DNA of 64,000 nucleotides. Origin: Mycobacterium sp. IS-1264 (GTDB lineage Bacteria > Actinomycetota > Actinomycetes > Mycobacteriales > Mycobacteriaceae). Within the stretch, counting starts at the first letter, position 1; the number at the start of each line of letters is the position of its first letter. The position numbers were made by a program, and so were the translations under genes. Of the stretch, positions 10,451-21,224 are shown piece by piece. The stretch is from contig NZ_MBES01000052.1 in the NCBI RefSeq assembly GCF_001954195.1, positions 1 through 64,000 of the forward strand, read 5' to 3'. Under the pieces are notes generated by a model. That model was not told the origin of the DNA and ran no database searches. It worked only from the letters and a program-made list of their open reading frames with translations.

Positions 10451-11373
10451 CGGGTACCGCCCCCCAGCATCCCGCTGCCGGGGTCCAGCGCGTCGCGCAG
10501 GCCGTCGCCGGTCATGTTGGCGCACACCAGGATCAGCACCAAGACCCCGGCGGGAAACAAGAACACCCAGGGGAAGGTGGTCGCGGACTGCGTGCCGTTG
10601 GCGATCAGGGTGCCCAGCGACACATCGGGCGGTTGGACGCCGAAACCGAGGAAGCTCAAGCCGGTTTCGGCGAGGATGGCCGAGGCGACGTTGAGCGCGG
10701 CATCGATTATTAGGATGGACGCCACGTTGGGCACCACATGACCGACGATGATCCGGCGGCTGGAGACTCCCATATACCGCGCGGCGCGGATGAATTCGCG
10801 TTCCCGCAGGCTCATGGTCATGCCACGGACCATGCGCGAGCTGATCATCCAGCCGAAGCCGGCCAGCAGCAGCACCAGCAACAGGATGCTGGACGACTTC
10901 TTGACCCGCGGCGTGAGGATGGCGATGAGTATGAAGCTGGGCACCACCAACAGCAGGTCGACCACCCACATCAGCACCCGGTCCCGCCACCCGCCGAAAT
11001 AGCCGGCGATGGACCCGACGGTGGCGGCGATGCCGGTGGAGATGAACGCCACGCAGACGCCGATCAGCATCGACTTCTGCATTCCGCGCAGGATTTGCGC
11101 CAACAAGTCCTGGCCCAGCGCGTTGGTGCCCAGCCAGTGACGGGTGCTCGGCGGCTGCAGCAGCGCGTTGAAGTCGAGGTCGTCGTAGGAATAGGGCAGC
11201 AGCGAAGGCAGCGCGTAGCAGCCGACGAACAGCAGCGCCAACAGCACCAGCGACGCCACCGCCAGCCGGTTGCGGGCGAACCGGCGCAGCACCAGGGTGC
11301 GCCGCGAGGCGAAACCTGCCACCTCCGGAACCGAAACCCCCTGGGCCGCAGCGGTTTGCGAGCTAGACGTCAT
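10447..11373 (-). CDS. oppC: Opp permease OppC
   Basis: A 308-residue integral membrane permease of the DppC/OppC family. After a cytoplasmic lead the first helix starts near residue 36 ([15 protein letters not shown]). The characteristic N-terminal extension follows ([20 protein letters not shown]). The EAA coupling motif region is around [23 protein letters not shown] 11373 overlaps the oppB stop by 4 bases, and the stop overlaps oppD by 4 bases. Counterpart of Rv1282c, slightly longer at the N-terminus. Confidence 0.92.
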   Translation of the reverse strand: MTSSSQTAAAQGVSVPEVAGFASRRTLVLRRFARNRLAVASLVLLALLFVGCYALPSLLPYSYDDLDFNALLQPPSTRHWLGTNALGQDLLAQILRGMQKSMLIGVCVAFISTGIAATVGSIAGYFGGWRDRVLMWVVDLLLVVPSFILIAILTPRVKKSSSILLLVLLLAGFGWMISSRMVRGMTMSLREREFIRAARYMGVSSRRIIVGHVVPNVASILIIDAALNVASAILAETGLSFLGFGVQPPDVSLGTLIANGTQSATTFPWVFLFPAGVLVLILVCANMTGDGLRDALDPGSGMLGGGTR

Positions 11374-12344
11374 GACACCCGGACCCTTGGATCAAGCGCC
11401 GCGTAGATGACGTCGGACAGCAGGCCGGCCAGCAGCACCACCGTGCCGGAGAACAGGGTGATCGCGGCGATGATGTTGGTGTCCTGGGTCGAGATGCCCT
11501 GTACCAGCCACTCGCCCATGCCGTGCCATCCGTAGATCTTCTCGACGAACACGGCTCCGACGACCAGCCCGGCCACCCCGTAGGCGAACAGCGTCGCCAG
11601 CGGGATCAGCGCGGTGCGCAGCCCGTGCTTCAGCAGCGCGCGCCGGCGGGTGAGGCCCTTGGCGCGGGCGGTGCGAATGAAATCCTGGCCGAGGACGTCG
11701 AGCATGGCGTTGCGCTGATATCGGCTGTATCCCGCGGCGGCCATCAGAGTCAGCGTCAGCGTGGGCAGGATCAAATGCCGCAGCCGGTCGAGCAATTCGT
11801 GCCCGGCACCCGTCACCCCGGGCGACGTCTCCCCGGTGTAGTCGAAGAGCTGGACGCCGACGGCCCAATTCACCCGCAGGGCACCGAGAATCAAGAGGCT
11901 GGCGATGACGAACGACGGTGTGCTCAGCACCAGTAGCGCCAGCATGGTGACGACACGGTCACTGAGTCGGTACTGGCGGATCGCGCCCCACGCGCCCGCC
12001 GCGATGCCCAGCAAGGTGCCCGCCACCGAGCCGATCACCAGCAACCGCAGGCTGACTCCGACGCGGCGCCACAGCGTGGCGGCGACCGGCTGGCCGGTGA
12101 TGGTCGTGCCGAAGTCGCCGCGCACGACGTGCGAGGCCCAGTGCCCGTAGCGCAGGGGTATGGGTTTGTCCAGACCAAGCGCGTGGGCCTTGGCGTCGAT
12201 GACGGCCTGCGGGGGGCGGGGATTGCGCTGGAGCAGGCTGTCCAGCGGCGAGAAGGCCAGCGACGTCAGGCCGTAGGTCAGAAACGATGCCAGCGCCAAC
12301 AGCACGACATAGTTGAGCAACCGGCGCGCCAGGAAGCGAATCAT
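11370..12344 (-). CDS. oppB: Opp permease OppB
   Basis: A 325-residue membrane permease of the DppB/OppB family, the same length as Rv1283c. ATG 12344 gives MIRFLARRLLNYVV, a typical OppB N-terminus running straight into helix 1. A frame extending to 12422 adds 26 residues with no membrane character and is rejected. The EAA region is near FIRTARAKGLTRRRALLKHG. First gene of oppBCDA. Its promoter must lie in 12345-12480, shared with the divergent carbonic anhydrase gene. All four opp genes overlap, so one transcript is expected. Confidence 0.92.
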   Translation of the reverse strand: MIRFLARRLLNYVVLLALASFLTYGLTSLAFSPLDSLLQRNPRPPQAVIDAKAHALGLDKPIPLRYGHWASHVVRGDFGTTITGQPVAATLWRRVGVSLRLLVIGSVAGTLLGIAAGAWGAIRQYRLSDRVVTMLALLVLSTPSFVIASLLILGALRVNWAVGVQLFDYTGETSPGVTGAGHELLDRLRHLILPTLTLTLMAAAGYSRYQRNAMLDVLGQDFIRTARAKGLTRRRALLKHGLRTALIPLATLFAYGVAGLVVGAVFVEKIYGWHGMGEWLVQGISTQDTNIIAAITLFSGTVVLLAGLLSDVIYAALDPRVRVS

Positions 12345-12480
12345 GCCCGACCGAGCCGCCCGTGCCGCATTGGGACAGGTTAAGGCGTCTCGAGGCGTCC
12401 TTGTGATCCGCCTGATTTTCATGCGTGAATTACGGGTGGTCCGTTGCTAATTTCAAGCCGCAATACCGCAGGAGGCTGCT

Positions 12481-12972
12481 ATGACGGTCACCGATGACTA
12501 CCTGGCCAACAACGCCCAGTACGCGAGCGGTTTCAAGGGACCGCTACCCATGCCGCCGAGCAAACACGTCGCGGTCCTCGCATGCATGGATGCCCGGCTC
12601 GACGTCTACCGCATCCTGGGTCTGGGCGAAGGGGAGGCCCACGTGATCCGCAACGCCGGCGGCGTCGCCACCGACGACGCGATCCGCTCGCTGGCAATCA
12701 GCCAGCGATTGCTGGGCACGCGGGAGATCATCCTGATTCACCACACCGACTGCGGGATGCTCACGTTCACCGACGACGACTTCAAGCGCGCCATTCAGGA
12801 GGAGACCGGGGTCAAGCCGCCGTGGGCCGCGGAGGCGTTTCCGGATGCCGCCGAGGATGTGCGGCAATCGATGCGCCGCATCGAAAACAGTCCGTTCGTG
12901 ACCAAGCACGTCTCGTTGCGCGGGTTCGTCTTCGACGTCGCCACCGGCAAGCTCGACGAAGTCACCCTATAG
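12481..12972 (+). CDS. canA: beta-carbonic anhydrase
   Basis: A 163-residue beta-class carbonic anhydrase, the same length as Rv1284. Zinc ligands are visible in CMDARLD (Cys35, with the Asp37/Arg39 dyad) and HHTDCGM (His88 and Cys91). It interconverts CO2 and bicarbonate in the cytosol. The ATG has a near-ideal ribosome site (aggagg, 7 bases upstream). Transcribed divergently from oppB; downstream lies a perfect 21-bp inverted repeat facing the convergent thioesterase gene. Confidence 0.95.
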   Translation: MTVTDDYLANNAQYASGFKGPLPMPPSKHVAVLACMDARLDVYRILGLGEGEAHVIRNAGGVATDDAIRSLAISQRLLGTREIILIHHTDCGMLTFTDDDFKRAIQEETGVKPPWAAEAFPDAAEDVRQSMRRIENSPFVTKHVSLRGFVFDVATGKLDEVTL

Positions 12973-12973
12973 C

Positions 12974-13033
12974 GCGAGCAGACGCAGAATCGCATCAAAA
13001 GCCTCGACCGAGTGCGATTCTGCGTCTGCTCGC
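12974..13033. terminator. perfect 21-bp inverted repeat, probable bidirectional terminator
   Basis: Bases 12974-12994 (gcgagcagacgcagaatcgc plus a) are the exact reverse complement of 13013-13033, with an 18-base loop. The repeat begins 2 bases after the canA stop and ends 9 bases before the stop of the convergent thioesterase gene. A hairpin this long between convergent genes suggests termination in both directions. There is no clear U tract, so Rho or hairpin-only termination is assumed. Confidence 0.65.
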
Positions 13034-13041
13034 CGGGAAAC

Positions 13042-13455
13042 CTAACCCACCTTGTAGGTCGCGAGGGCCTTGGCGACCAGCGTGCCGTGCGTGTCGAGGA
13101 TCTCGGCCTCGCAGTTGGTCAGCGAGCGGCCCCGGCGTAGCACCCGGCCCACGCCGATCACGTCGGTGGCGCGGGCCGGCGCCATGAAGTCCAGCGTCAT
13201 CGACACCGTCACGCCGCGCAGGTCGGGTGGTGCCGCGGCGCCGCACCAGGCCGCCGCCATGACGGTGACATCGGCGAGGGTGGCGATGGCGCCGCCGTGG
13301 ACCATGTCGCCGAGGGTGACATTGGAGGGATCCCACGGCAGCCGCAGCCGCACTTCGTCATCGCTGAGGTGGTCGGCGACGATTCCCAGTTTGGCGACGA
13401 ACGGCGATTGCGGCAGAAACTGCGCGATGACATCGCGACCCGAGGGGTTGGTCAT
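13042..13455 (-). CDS. PaaI-family hotdog thioesterase
   Basis: A 137-residue single hotdog domain. The helix segment GDMVHGGAIATLADVTVMAA is the PaaI/4HBT active-site signature, with His in the VHGG motif and Asp in LADV as likely catalytic groups. These enzymes hydrolyse acyl-CoA or aryl-CoA thioesters. It starts 9 bases after the KasB-like gene stop on the same strand, so the two are probably co-transcribed as a ketoacyl synthase/thioesterase pair. Acyl substrate unknown. Confidence 0.85.
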   Translation of the reverse strand: MTNPSGRDVIAQFLPQSPFVAKLGIVADHLSDDEVRLRLPWDPSNVTLGDMVHGGAIATLADVTVMAAAWCGAAAPPDLRGVTVSMTLDFMAPARATDVIGVGRVLRRGRSLTNCEAEILDTHGTLVAKALATYKVG

Positions 13456-13464
13456 CCGTCCAGG

Positions 13465-14748
13465 CTAGGGGTACCGGCCGAAGGCTATGGCGACGTTGTG
13501 CCCGCCGAATCCGAACGAGTTGTTGATGGCATACCGATAATTGCCGGGCCTCGGCTTGCCGGCCACCACGTCCAGGTCGATCTCGGGGTCCAGGTTGACC
13601 AGGTTCAGGGTCGGCGGAATGACCTGGTCGCGCAGCGCCAGCACGGTCAGGATCGACTCCACAGCGCCCACCGCCCCGACCGAGTGGCCCAACGCCGCTT
13701 TGGGTGCGTAGACCGCGGCCTTGTTACTGCCCAGCGCGTTGTTGATGGCCTTGCCCTCGGCGACGTCGCCGACCGAGGTGCCGGTGGCGTGGGCGTTGAC
13801 GTGGTCGATCTCGTGCGGGGTGATGCCGGCGAGCTCGATCGCCCGGGTCATCGCGTGCCCGGCGCGCACGCCGTTGGGGTCCGGCGCCACCATGTGGAAG
13901 CCGTCGGAGGTGATGCTGGCACCCATGATGCGGGCCACGATCGGGGCACCACGCGCCTTGGCGTGCTCCTCGGTCTCGATCACCATCAGGGCGCCGGCTT
14001 CGCCGAAGACGAACCCGGTGCGGTCCTTGTCGAACGGGCGACAGGCGCCCGCCGGGTCGTCGTTTTTCGTGGACATCACGATGCGCATCTGAGCGAACGC
14101 GGCGATCGCGACCGCCTCGATCCTCACCTCGACGCCGCCGCAGATGGCGATGTCCGCCTCACCCAACACGATGTTGCGCCACGCCTGGGCGATGCCTTCC
14201 GAACCGGATGCACACGCCGAAACCGGGGCGATCACGCCGGCCTTAGCGTGCCGTTCCAGGCCGACCGCCGCCGCGGCGGAGTTGGGCATGTATTTCTGCA
14301 CCGCCAGCGGCGAGACGGCGTTCTTCCCACGAGCGCGCAAGTCTTCGTAGCTGAACACGATCTGCTCGGCCGAGCCCAGGCCGGTGCCGATGGATACCAT
14401 CAGCCGGTTGCCGTCGACATCGGGCGAGCCGGCGTTTTCCCACGCCCGGCGGCCCAGAACGGTGGACATCTGCGCCAGGTAACCCATCCGGTGCCGCTCG
14501 GCGCGCGTCAATCCGTCGTCGAAATCCTCCAGCAGGTGCCCCCCGATGCGCACCGGCAGGTCGTAGTGCTCAATGAACGAGTCGTCGAGGGTTCGGATGC
14601 CGCTTTGCCCGTCCAGCAACAATTTCCAGGTCTTTTCGGTGTCGGTCGCCAGCGCCGTCGTCATGGCCATGCCGGTGACGACGACGTTTGGCAAACCGTT
14701 CCCCGTAGCCAACGGTGCCATCAGGTCCGCTAAACCCTTCCCCTCCAT
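13465..14748 (-). CDS. KasB-like beta-ketoacyl-ACP synthase (extra copy)
   Basis: A 427-residue condensing enzyme. The text is very close to mycobacterial KasB, including the N-terminal MEG...[15 protein letters not shown] and the C-terminal [19 protein letters not shown]. Catalytic residues with this start are Cys179 (SACASGSE), His320 (VNAHATGT), Lys350 and His355 (KAALGHSVG). KasA/KasB elongate meromycolate chains in FAS-II and are normally encoded in the fabD-acpM-kasA-kasB cluster, so this is a separate paralogue. I chose ATG 14748 because it aligns with KasB and has ggag upstream; the frame continues to 14835. It shares a divergent intergenic region with cysD. Confidence 0.85.
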   Translation of the reverse strand: MEGKGLADLMAPLATGNGLPNVVVTGMAMTTALATDTEKTWKLLLDGQSGIRTLDDSFIEHYDLPVRIGGHLLEDFDDGLTRAERHRMGYLAQMSTVLGRRAWENAGSPDVDGNRLMVSIGTGLGSAEQIVFSYEDLRARGKNAVSPLAVQKYMPNSAAAAVGLERHAKAGVIAPVSACASGSEGIAQAWRNIVLGEADIAICGGVEVRIEAVAIAAFAQMRIVMSTKNDDPAGACRPFDKDRTGFVFGEAGALMVIETEEHAKARGAPIVARIMGASITSDGFHMVAPDPNGVRAGHAMTRAIELAGITPHEIDHVNAHATGTSVGDVAEGKAINNALGSNKAAVYAPKAALGHSVGAVGAVESILTVLALRDQVIPPTLNLVNLDPEIDLDVVAGKPRPGNYRYAINNSFGFGGHNVAIAFGRYP

Positions 14749-14835
14749 GCTCCAGACGAGCGGAGACGTGCCCCAAGGTACGCCACGTGGGAGGTCATTG
14801 ACATCGACGGGGGAGGCTGGTTTTATATACGGCAA

Positions 14836-14873
14836 TGACCGTAAACATGGTCAGTTCTACCAAGTTTATTGGG
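14836..14873. promoter_or_regulatory. candidate operators upstream of cysD
   Basis: Two inverted repeats lie between the KasB-like gene and cysD: TGACC-N8-GGTCA at 14836-14853, and CCAA-N5-TTGG at 14860-14872. Just upstream is tttatatac, a possible -10 for cysD. Position over or just after the likely transcription start suits a repressor. An Rrf2-family regulator is encoded immediately downstream of cysNC and is an obvious candidate; the binding partner is inference. Confidence 0.4.
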
Positions 14874-14889
14874 ATTATTTGAGGGGCCC

Positions 14890-15819
14890 ATGACCAGCGA
14901 TGTGAAGGCCGCCCCGGCGGCCGGGCAGTACGAGCTGAGCCATCTGCGCTCGCTGGAAGCCGAGGCGATCCACATCATTCGGGAGGTGGCCGCCGAGTTC
15001 GAGCGGCCGGTGCTGCTGTTCTCGGGCGGCAAGGACTCCATCGTCATGCTGCACCTGGCGCTCAAGGCATTCCGTCCGGGGCGGTTGCCGTTCCCGGTGA
15101 TGCATGTCGACACCGGCCACAATTTCGACGAGGTGATCGCGACCCGCGACGAACTGGTCGCCGAGGCCGGGGTGCGCCTGGTGGTCGCGTCGGTGCAGGA
15201 AGACATCGATGCCGGCCGGGTCGTCGAAACCATCCCCTCGCGAAACCCGATCCAGACCGTGACGCTGCTGCGCGCCATCCGGGAGAACAAGTTCGACGCG
15301 GCGTTCGGGGGAGCGCGGCGCGACGAGGAGAAGGCGCGGGCCAAGGAGCGAGTGTTCAGCTTCCGCGACGAGTTCGGCCAGTGGGACCCGAAGGCCCAGC
15401 GGCCCGAGCTGTGGAACCTTTACAACGGACGCCACCACAAGGGCGAGCACATTCGCGTCTTCCCGCTGTCCAACTGGACCGAGTTCGACATCTGGTCCTA
15501 CATCGGCGCCGAAAAGATCAAGTTGCCGTCGATCTATTTCGCGCACCGGCGCAAGGTGTTCAGCCGCGACGGAATGCTGCTGGCGGTACACCGGCACATG
15601 CAGCCGCGCGCCGACGAACCGGTGTTCGAGGCCATGGTGCGGTTCCGCACGGTCGGGGATGTCACCTGTACCGGATGTGTGGAATCGGCGGCCGCGACCG
15701 TGTCGGAGGTGATCGCCGAAACCGCGGTGTCCCGCTTGACCGAGCGGGGCGCGACCCGCGCCGACGATCGGATCTCGGAAGCCGGAATGGAAGACCGTAA
15801 GCGACAGGGTTACTTCTGA
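14890..15819 (+). CDS. cysD: sulfate adenylyltransferase small subunit CysD
   Basis: The 309-residue ATP-sulfurylase subunit forms adenosine phosphosulfate from ATP and sulfate together with CysN. The PP-loop SGGKDS is at residues 45-50, and RRDEEKARAKER and the C-terminal RKRQGYF are standard CysD elements. ATG 14890 (MTSDVK...) matches the M. tuberculosis Rv1285 start and has gagggg upstream; a longer frame from 14869 adds only seven residues. It overlaps cysNC by one base (TGATG), so the two subunits are translationally coupled. Confidence 0.95.
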   Translation: MTSDVKAAPAAGQYELSHLRSLEAEAIHIIREVAAEFERPVLLFSGGKDSIVMLHLALKAFRPGRLPFPVMHVDTGHNFDEVIATRDELVAEAGVRLVVASVQEDIDAGRVVETIPSRNPIQTVTLLRAIRENKFDAAFGGARRDEEKARAKERVFSFRDEFGQWDPKAQRPELWNLYNGRHHKGEHIRVFPLSNWTEFDIWSYIGAEKIKLPSIYFAHRRKVFSRDGMLLAVHRHMQPRADEPVFEAMVRFRTVGDVTCTGCVESAAATVSEVIAETAVSRLTERGATRADDRISEAGMEDRKRQGYF

Positions 15820-17672
15820 TGGCCGCACCCGCCACGCTACTTCGCATCGCAACCGCCGGCTCCGTCGACGACGGCAAGTCCACGCTGATCGGACGCCTGC
15901 TCTACGACTCCAAGGCCGTAATGGAAGACCAGTGGGCGTCGGTGGAGCGGACGTCCAAGGAGCGCGGCCACGAATACACCGACCTGGCGCTGGTCACCGA
16001 CGGCCTGCGGGCCGAACGCGAGCAGGGCATCACGATCGACGTCGCGTACCGCTACTTCGCCACTCCCAAGCGGAAATTCATCATCGCCGACACCCCGGGG
16101 CACATCCAGTACACCCGCAACATGGTGACCGGGGCGTCGACCGCCCAACTGGTCATCGTGCTCGTCGATGCGCGGCAGGGCCTGCTCGAACAATCGCGCC
16201 GGCACGCCTTCCTGGCCTCGCTGTTGGGCATCCAGCACATCGTGCTGGCGGTCAACAAGATGGACCTGATCGACTGGGACAGAGAGAAATTCGAGGCGAT
16301 CCGCGACGAGTTCCACGCCTTTGCCGCACGCCTGGATGTGCAGGACGTGGCGACCATACCGATCTCCGCGCTGCACGGCGACAACGTGGTGACCAAGTCG
16401 GACCGGACGCCCTGGTACGAGGGACCCGCGCTGCTGTCGCACCTCGAAGAGGTCTACATCGCCGGTGACCGCAACCTGGTCGACGTGCGCTTCCCGGTGC
16501 AATACGTGATTCGGCCACAGACCCACGAGCATCAAGACCACCGCAGCTATGCGGGAACGGTGGCCAGCGGGGTCATGCGCCCCGGTGACGAGGTGGTGGT
16601 GCTGCCGACCGGCAAGAGCACCCGCATCACCTCGATCGATGGGCCGACCGGCCCTGTGGCAGAAGCGTTTCCGCCGATGGCCGTCTCGGTGAGCCTCGCG
16701 GACGACATCGACATATCCCGCGGCGACATGATCGCCCGCACCAACAACCACCCGCGGGTCGCGCAGGAATTCGATGCGACCGTCTGCTGGATGGCCGACG
16801 GTTCCGCGCTGGAGCCCGGCCGCGAATACGTCATCAAGCACACCACCCGGACCACGCGGGCGCGGGTCACCGCGCTGGAGTACCGGCTCGACGTCAACAC
16901 TTTGCACCGCGACAAGTCCGCAACGGCGTTGAAGCTCAACGAACTTGGCCGCATCTCGCTGCGCACCCGGGTGCCGCTGCTGCTCGACGAGTACACGCGC
17001 AACGCCAGCACCGGGTCGTTCATCCTCATCGACCCCGACACCAACGGCACGGTGGCGGCGGGCATGGTGTTGCGCGATGTGTCGGCGCAGTCCGCGAGCC
17101 CCAACACCGTGCGGCACGCGTCGCTGGTAACCGCCGCGGACCGGGCAGTCCGGGGCAGGACGGTGTGGCTGACCGGCCTGTCGGGCGCCGGGAAGTCGTC
17201 GGTGGCCATGCTCGTCGAGCGGAAGCTGATCGAAAAGGGAATTCCCGCATACGTTCTCGACGGCGACAACCTACGTCATGGGCTGAACGCCGACCTCGGG
17301 TTCAGCATGGCCGACCGCGCGGAGAACCTGCGGCGGCTGGCCCATGTGGCGACGCTGCTCGCCGACTCCGGCCAAATCGTGCTGGTGCCCGCGATCAGTC
17401 CGCTGGCCGAACACCGGGAGATGGCCCGTCGAGTGCACGCCGACGCCGGCTTCGACTTCGTCGAGGTCTTCTGTGACACTCCGCTCTCGGAGTGCGAGCG
17501 GCGTGATCCCAAGGGGCTGTACGCCAAAGCTCGCGCGGGCGAGATCACGCATTTCACTGGCGTCGACAGCCCGTATCAACGGCCCAAGAATCCCGACTTG
17601 CGGCTGACCTCCGATCGTCCGCTCGATGAGCTGGCGGAGAGCGTCATCGAGCTGCTGGAGTCCCGGCCCTAA
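15819..17672 (+). CDS. cysN: bifunctional CysN GTPase / CysC APS kinase
   Basis: 617 residues, a fusion like Rv1286 (CysNC). Residues 1 to about 435 are an EF-Tu-like GTPase with G1 GSVDDGKS (14-21), G3 DTPGH (91-95) and G4 NKMD (about 146). It drives APS formation by CysD. The C-terminal part from about 445 is APS kinase, with P-loop GLSGAGKSS (about 451-459) and the Asp-containing [10 protein letters not shown]. It phosphorylates APS to PAPS. The chain therefore carries sulfate activation through to PAPS, the sulfo donor for sulfolipid-type reactions and precursor for reduction. Confidence 0.95.
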   Translation: MAAPATLLRIATAGSVDDGKSTLIGRLLYDSKAVMEDQWASVERTSKERGHEYTDLALVTDGLRAEREQGITIDVAYRYFATPKRKFIIADTPGHIQYTRNMVTGASTAQLVIVLVDARQGLLEQSRRHAFLASLLGIQHIVLAVNKMDLIDWDREKFEAIRDEFHAFAARLDVQDVATIPISALHGDNVVTKSDRTPWYEGPALLSHLEEVYIAGDRNLVDVRFPVQYVIRPQTHEHQDHRSYAGTVASGVMRPGDEVVVLPTGKSTRITSIDGPTGPVAEAFPPMAVSVSLADDIDISRGDMIARTNNHPRVAQEFDATVCWMADGSALEPGREYVIKHTTRTTRARVTALEYRLDVNTLHRDKSATALKLNELGRISLRTRVPLLLDEYTRNASTGSFILIDPDTNGTVAAGMVLRDVSAQSASPNTVRHASLVTAADRAVRGRTVWLTGLSGAGKSSVAMLVERKLIEKGIPAYVLDGDNLRHGLNADLGFSMADRAENLRRLAHVATLLADSGQIVLVPAISPLAEHREMARRVHADAGFDFVEVFCDTPLSECERRDPKGLYAKARAGEITHFTGVDSPYQRPKNPDLRLTSDRPLDELAESVIELLESRP

Positions 17673-17685
17673 CGCGGACCGCGTC

Positions 17686-17757
17686 GTCGCTATCGGCGGG
17701 GTTCAATTGCCCCGCTCCTCCTCGGAACGCTCCGCGTTCCGCATCGTCGCTATGGGC
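17686..17757. repeat. hairpin flanked by a 16-bp direct repeat between cysNC and rrf2
   Basis: An inverted repeat cggaacgc-tcc-gcgttccg lies at 17723-17741. It is bracketed by two near-identical copies of tcgtcgctat(c/g)ggcgg, one just after cysNC and one ending about 25 bases before the regulator start. The hairpin could end the cysDNC transcript, and the direct repeats could be regulator sites. Neither role is proven. Confidence 0.4.
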
Positions 17758-17776
17758 GGATGGCACAATCCTCAGG

Positions 17777-18262
17777 GTGCGCATGTCAGCCAAGGCGGAG
17801 TATGCGGTGCGGGCGATGGTGCAGCTCGCGACGGCCAGCGCTGGCTCGCTGGTCAAGACGGATGACCTCGCGCACGCACAGGGCATACCGCCGCAATTTC
17901 TCGTCGATATCCTGACCAACCTGCGCACCGACCGCCTGGTGCGAAGCCACCGCGGCCGCGAAGGCGGCTACGAGCTGGCCCGGCCGGGAAACGAGATCAG
18001 CATCGCCGACGTGCTGCGCTGCATCGACGGACCGCTGGCCAGCGTCCGCGACATCGGGCTCGGGGACCTGCCGTACTCGGGCCCGACGACGGCGCTGACC
18101 GACGTCTGGCGCGCACTGCGCGCCAGCATGCGCTCGGTGCTGGAGGAAACGACGTTGGCGGATGTCGCAGCCGGAGCGCTGCCCAAGCATGTCGCGCAGC
18201 TCGCGAATGACTATCGGGCGCAGGAGAGCGTCCGGCACGGCTCACCGCACACGGGCGACTAG
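17777..18262 (+). CDS. Rrf2-family transcriptional regulator
   Basis: 161 residues with the Rrf2 winged helix-turn-helix ([15 protein letters not shown], then [33 protein letters not shown]). Only one cysteine is present (VLRCIDGP), so the three-Cys cluster ligand set of IscR/NsrR is missing. This favours a CymR-like protein that senses through a partner or another ligand. Counterpart of Rv1287. ATG 17777 or 17783 (MSAKAEY) are both possible. Placement directly after cysDNC suggests control of sulfur assimilation. It overlaps the convergent VOC gene by 4 bases. Confidence 0.85.
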   Translation: MRMSAKAEYAVRAMVQLATASAGSLVKTDDLAHAQGIPPQFLVDILTNLRTDRLVRSHRGREGGYELARPGNEISIADVLRCIDGPLASVRDIGLGDLPYSGPTTALTDVWRALRASMRSVLEETTLADVAAGALPKHVAQLANDYRAQESVRHGSPHTGD

Positions 18263-18648
18263 CCGCCCGAGCCGTAGGGGCGGGTGAGAATCTCCATGGC
18301 GTGGCCGGACGGATCCAGGAAGTACACCCCGCGCCCGCCATCGCGCTGGTTGATCTCACCGGGCCGCTGTTGGCGGGGATCCGCCCAGTGCTGCATGCCG
18401 CGCGATTTGATCTTGTCGTAGATCGCGTCGAACTCCGGCTCGGAGACGAGGAAGGCATAGTGCTGCCGCCGGATCTCCTCACCCTCGGGCGCGTCCGCGT
18501 AGTCGAGGCTGGCGCCGTGATCGAGTGAGAGAACCATGAAGTGGCCGAGCGGCTTCGGGCTGGGTAGGCCGAATAGGTCGGCGAGAAATTCCGCGGACTG
18601 CTGCTTGTCGCGCGAGGCGACGATGGTGTGGTTGAAACTGATGGACAT
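18259..18648 (-). CDS. VOC/glyoxalase-fold protein
   Basis: 129 residues of vicinal-oxygen-chelate fold: an N-terminal [10 protein letters not shown] strand and the C-terminal [20 protein letters not shown] typical of bleomycin-resistance/dioxygenase-type proteins. Candidate metal ligands are His7 and the C-terminal Glu of MEIL. ATG 18648 is preceded by ggaaag; an upstream extension to 18777 lies inside the preceding gene and lacks VOC character. Last gene of a three-gene minus-strand set behind the methyltransferase. Substrate unknown. Confidence 0.8.
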   Translation of the reverse strand: MSISFNHTIVASRDKQQSAEFLADLFGLPSPKPLGHFMVLSLDHGASLDYADAPEGEEIRRQHYAFLVSEPEFDAIYDKIKSRGMQHWADPRQQRPGEINQRDGGRGVYFLDPSGHAMEILTRPYGSGG

Positions 18649-18673
18649 AGTTCTTTCCAGTATTCCCTCGACA

Positions 18674-20307
<1,634 letters not shown>

Positions 20308-20333
20308 ATTGAAGGCATGCCAGAATCGCCGTC

Positions 20334-21224
20334 GTGCGAATAGCCATGACGATGCCGGTGATGGAGCCGGATCTGGATGCGGGAATTTTGCAGAGCTGGG
20401 CCAGCGGCATCGACGAAGGACCGTTCTCGTCGCTGTGCTGGGGCGAGCGCATCGCTTTCGACAATCCGGACCACCTGACGCTGCTCGGGGCGCTGGCCGC
20501 GTGGACCGGCCGGGTACGGCTGGTGAGCACGGTGATCGTGCCGCAGCTGCACGACCCGGTGCTGCTGGCGAAGGCCCTGGCGACCGGCGACGTGCTCTGC
20601 GGCGGGCGCCTGACCGTGGGGGTCGGCGTGGGCGGCAGGCACGAGGACTACCACGCCGTCGGCGCCGATCCGGCGACCCAGACGATGCGCGCCTTGGCTG
20701 ACCGCGTGGCGGTGATGAAGCGGGTGTGGGCCGGCGAAAAGATCAGCGAGTCGGTGCTGCCGGTGGGGCCGCTGCCGGTCCAGGCCGGTGGTCCGCCGCT
20801 GCTCGTGGGAAGCATGGGACCCAAGGCCATCCGCAGCGCGGCGGCCTGGGCCGACGGGTTGGCCGGCACCACCCTGGATCTGGACGCCGCCAAGCAGAAC
20901 GAGTTGTTCGACGTGGCCCGGACGGCGTGGGCGCAGGCCGGCAAGCCGAAACCCCACCTGGTGACGTCGTTTTGGTTCGCGTTCGGGCCGCCCGAGGGCG
21001 CGCGCGCCCAGGTACATCGTCATCTGCGCCGCTATATGAACTGGATACCGCCGGAGTACGTCGACGCGATGGCACCGATGACCGGCTGGGCCGGCAGCGA
21101 AGACGAGTTGCTCGCCGTCCTGCGAAAGTTCGAAGCGATCGGCGCCGACGAGGTCCAGCTGATTCCGACCAGTTCGGATCTCGACCAGCTGCGCCGCGCG
21201 ACCGACGTGGCTGGGCAGCTTTAG
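20334..21224 (+). CDS. LLM-class flavin/F420-dependent oxidoreductase
   Basis: A 296-residue luciferase-like TIM-barrel protein. The LLM core is visible as LLGALAAWTGRVRLVSTV, HDPVLLAKALAT, GGRLTVGVGVGGRHEDY and PLLVGSMGPKAIRSAAAWADG. Mycobacteria use many of these with F420 or FMN. The N-terminus is short, so cofactor choice is open. GTG 20334 start. It overlaps the convergent channel gene by 4 bases. Confidence 0.8.
   Translation: MRIAMTMPVMEPDLDAGILQSWASGIDEGPFSSLCWGERIAFDNPDHLTLLGALAAWTGRVRLVSTVIVPQLHDPVLLAKALATGDVLCGGRLTVGVGVGGRHEDYHAVGADPATQTMRALADRVAVMKRVWAGEKISESVLPVGPLPVQAGGPPLLVGSMGPKAIRSAAAWADGLAGTTLDLDAAKQNELFDVARTAWAQAGKPKPHLVTSFWFAFGPPEGARAQVHRHLRRYMNWIPPEYVDAMAPMTGWAGSEDELLAVLRKFEAIGADEVQLIPTSSDLDQLRRATDVAGQL

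Noticed and set aside
13297..14733. 478-codon plus-strand frame over the KasB-like gene
   Set aside because: No domain signal; the minus-strand product matches KasB along its length.
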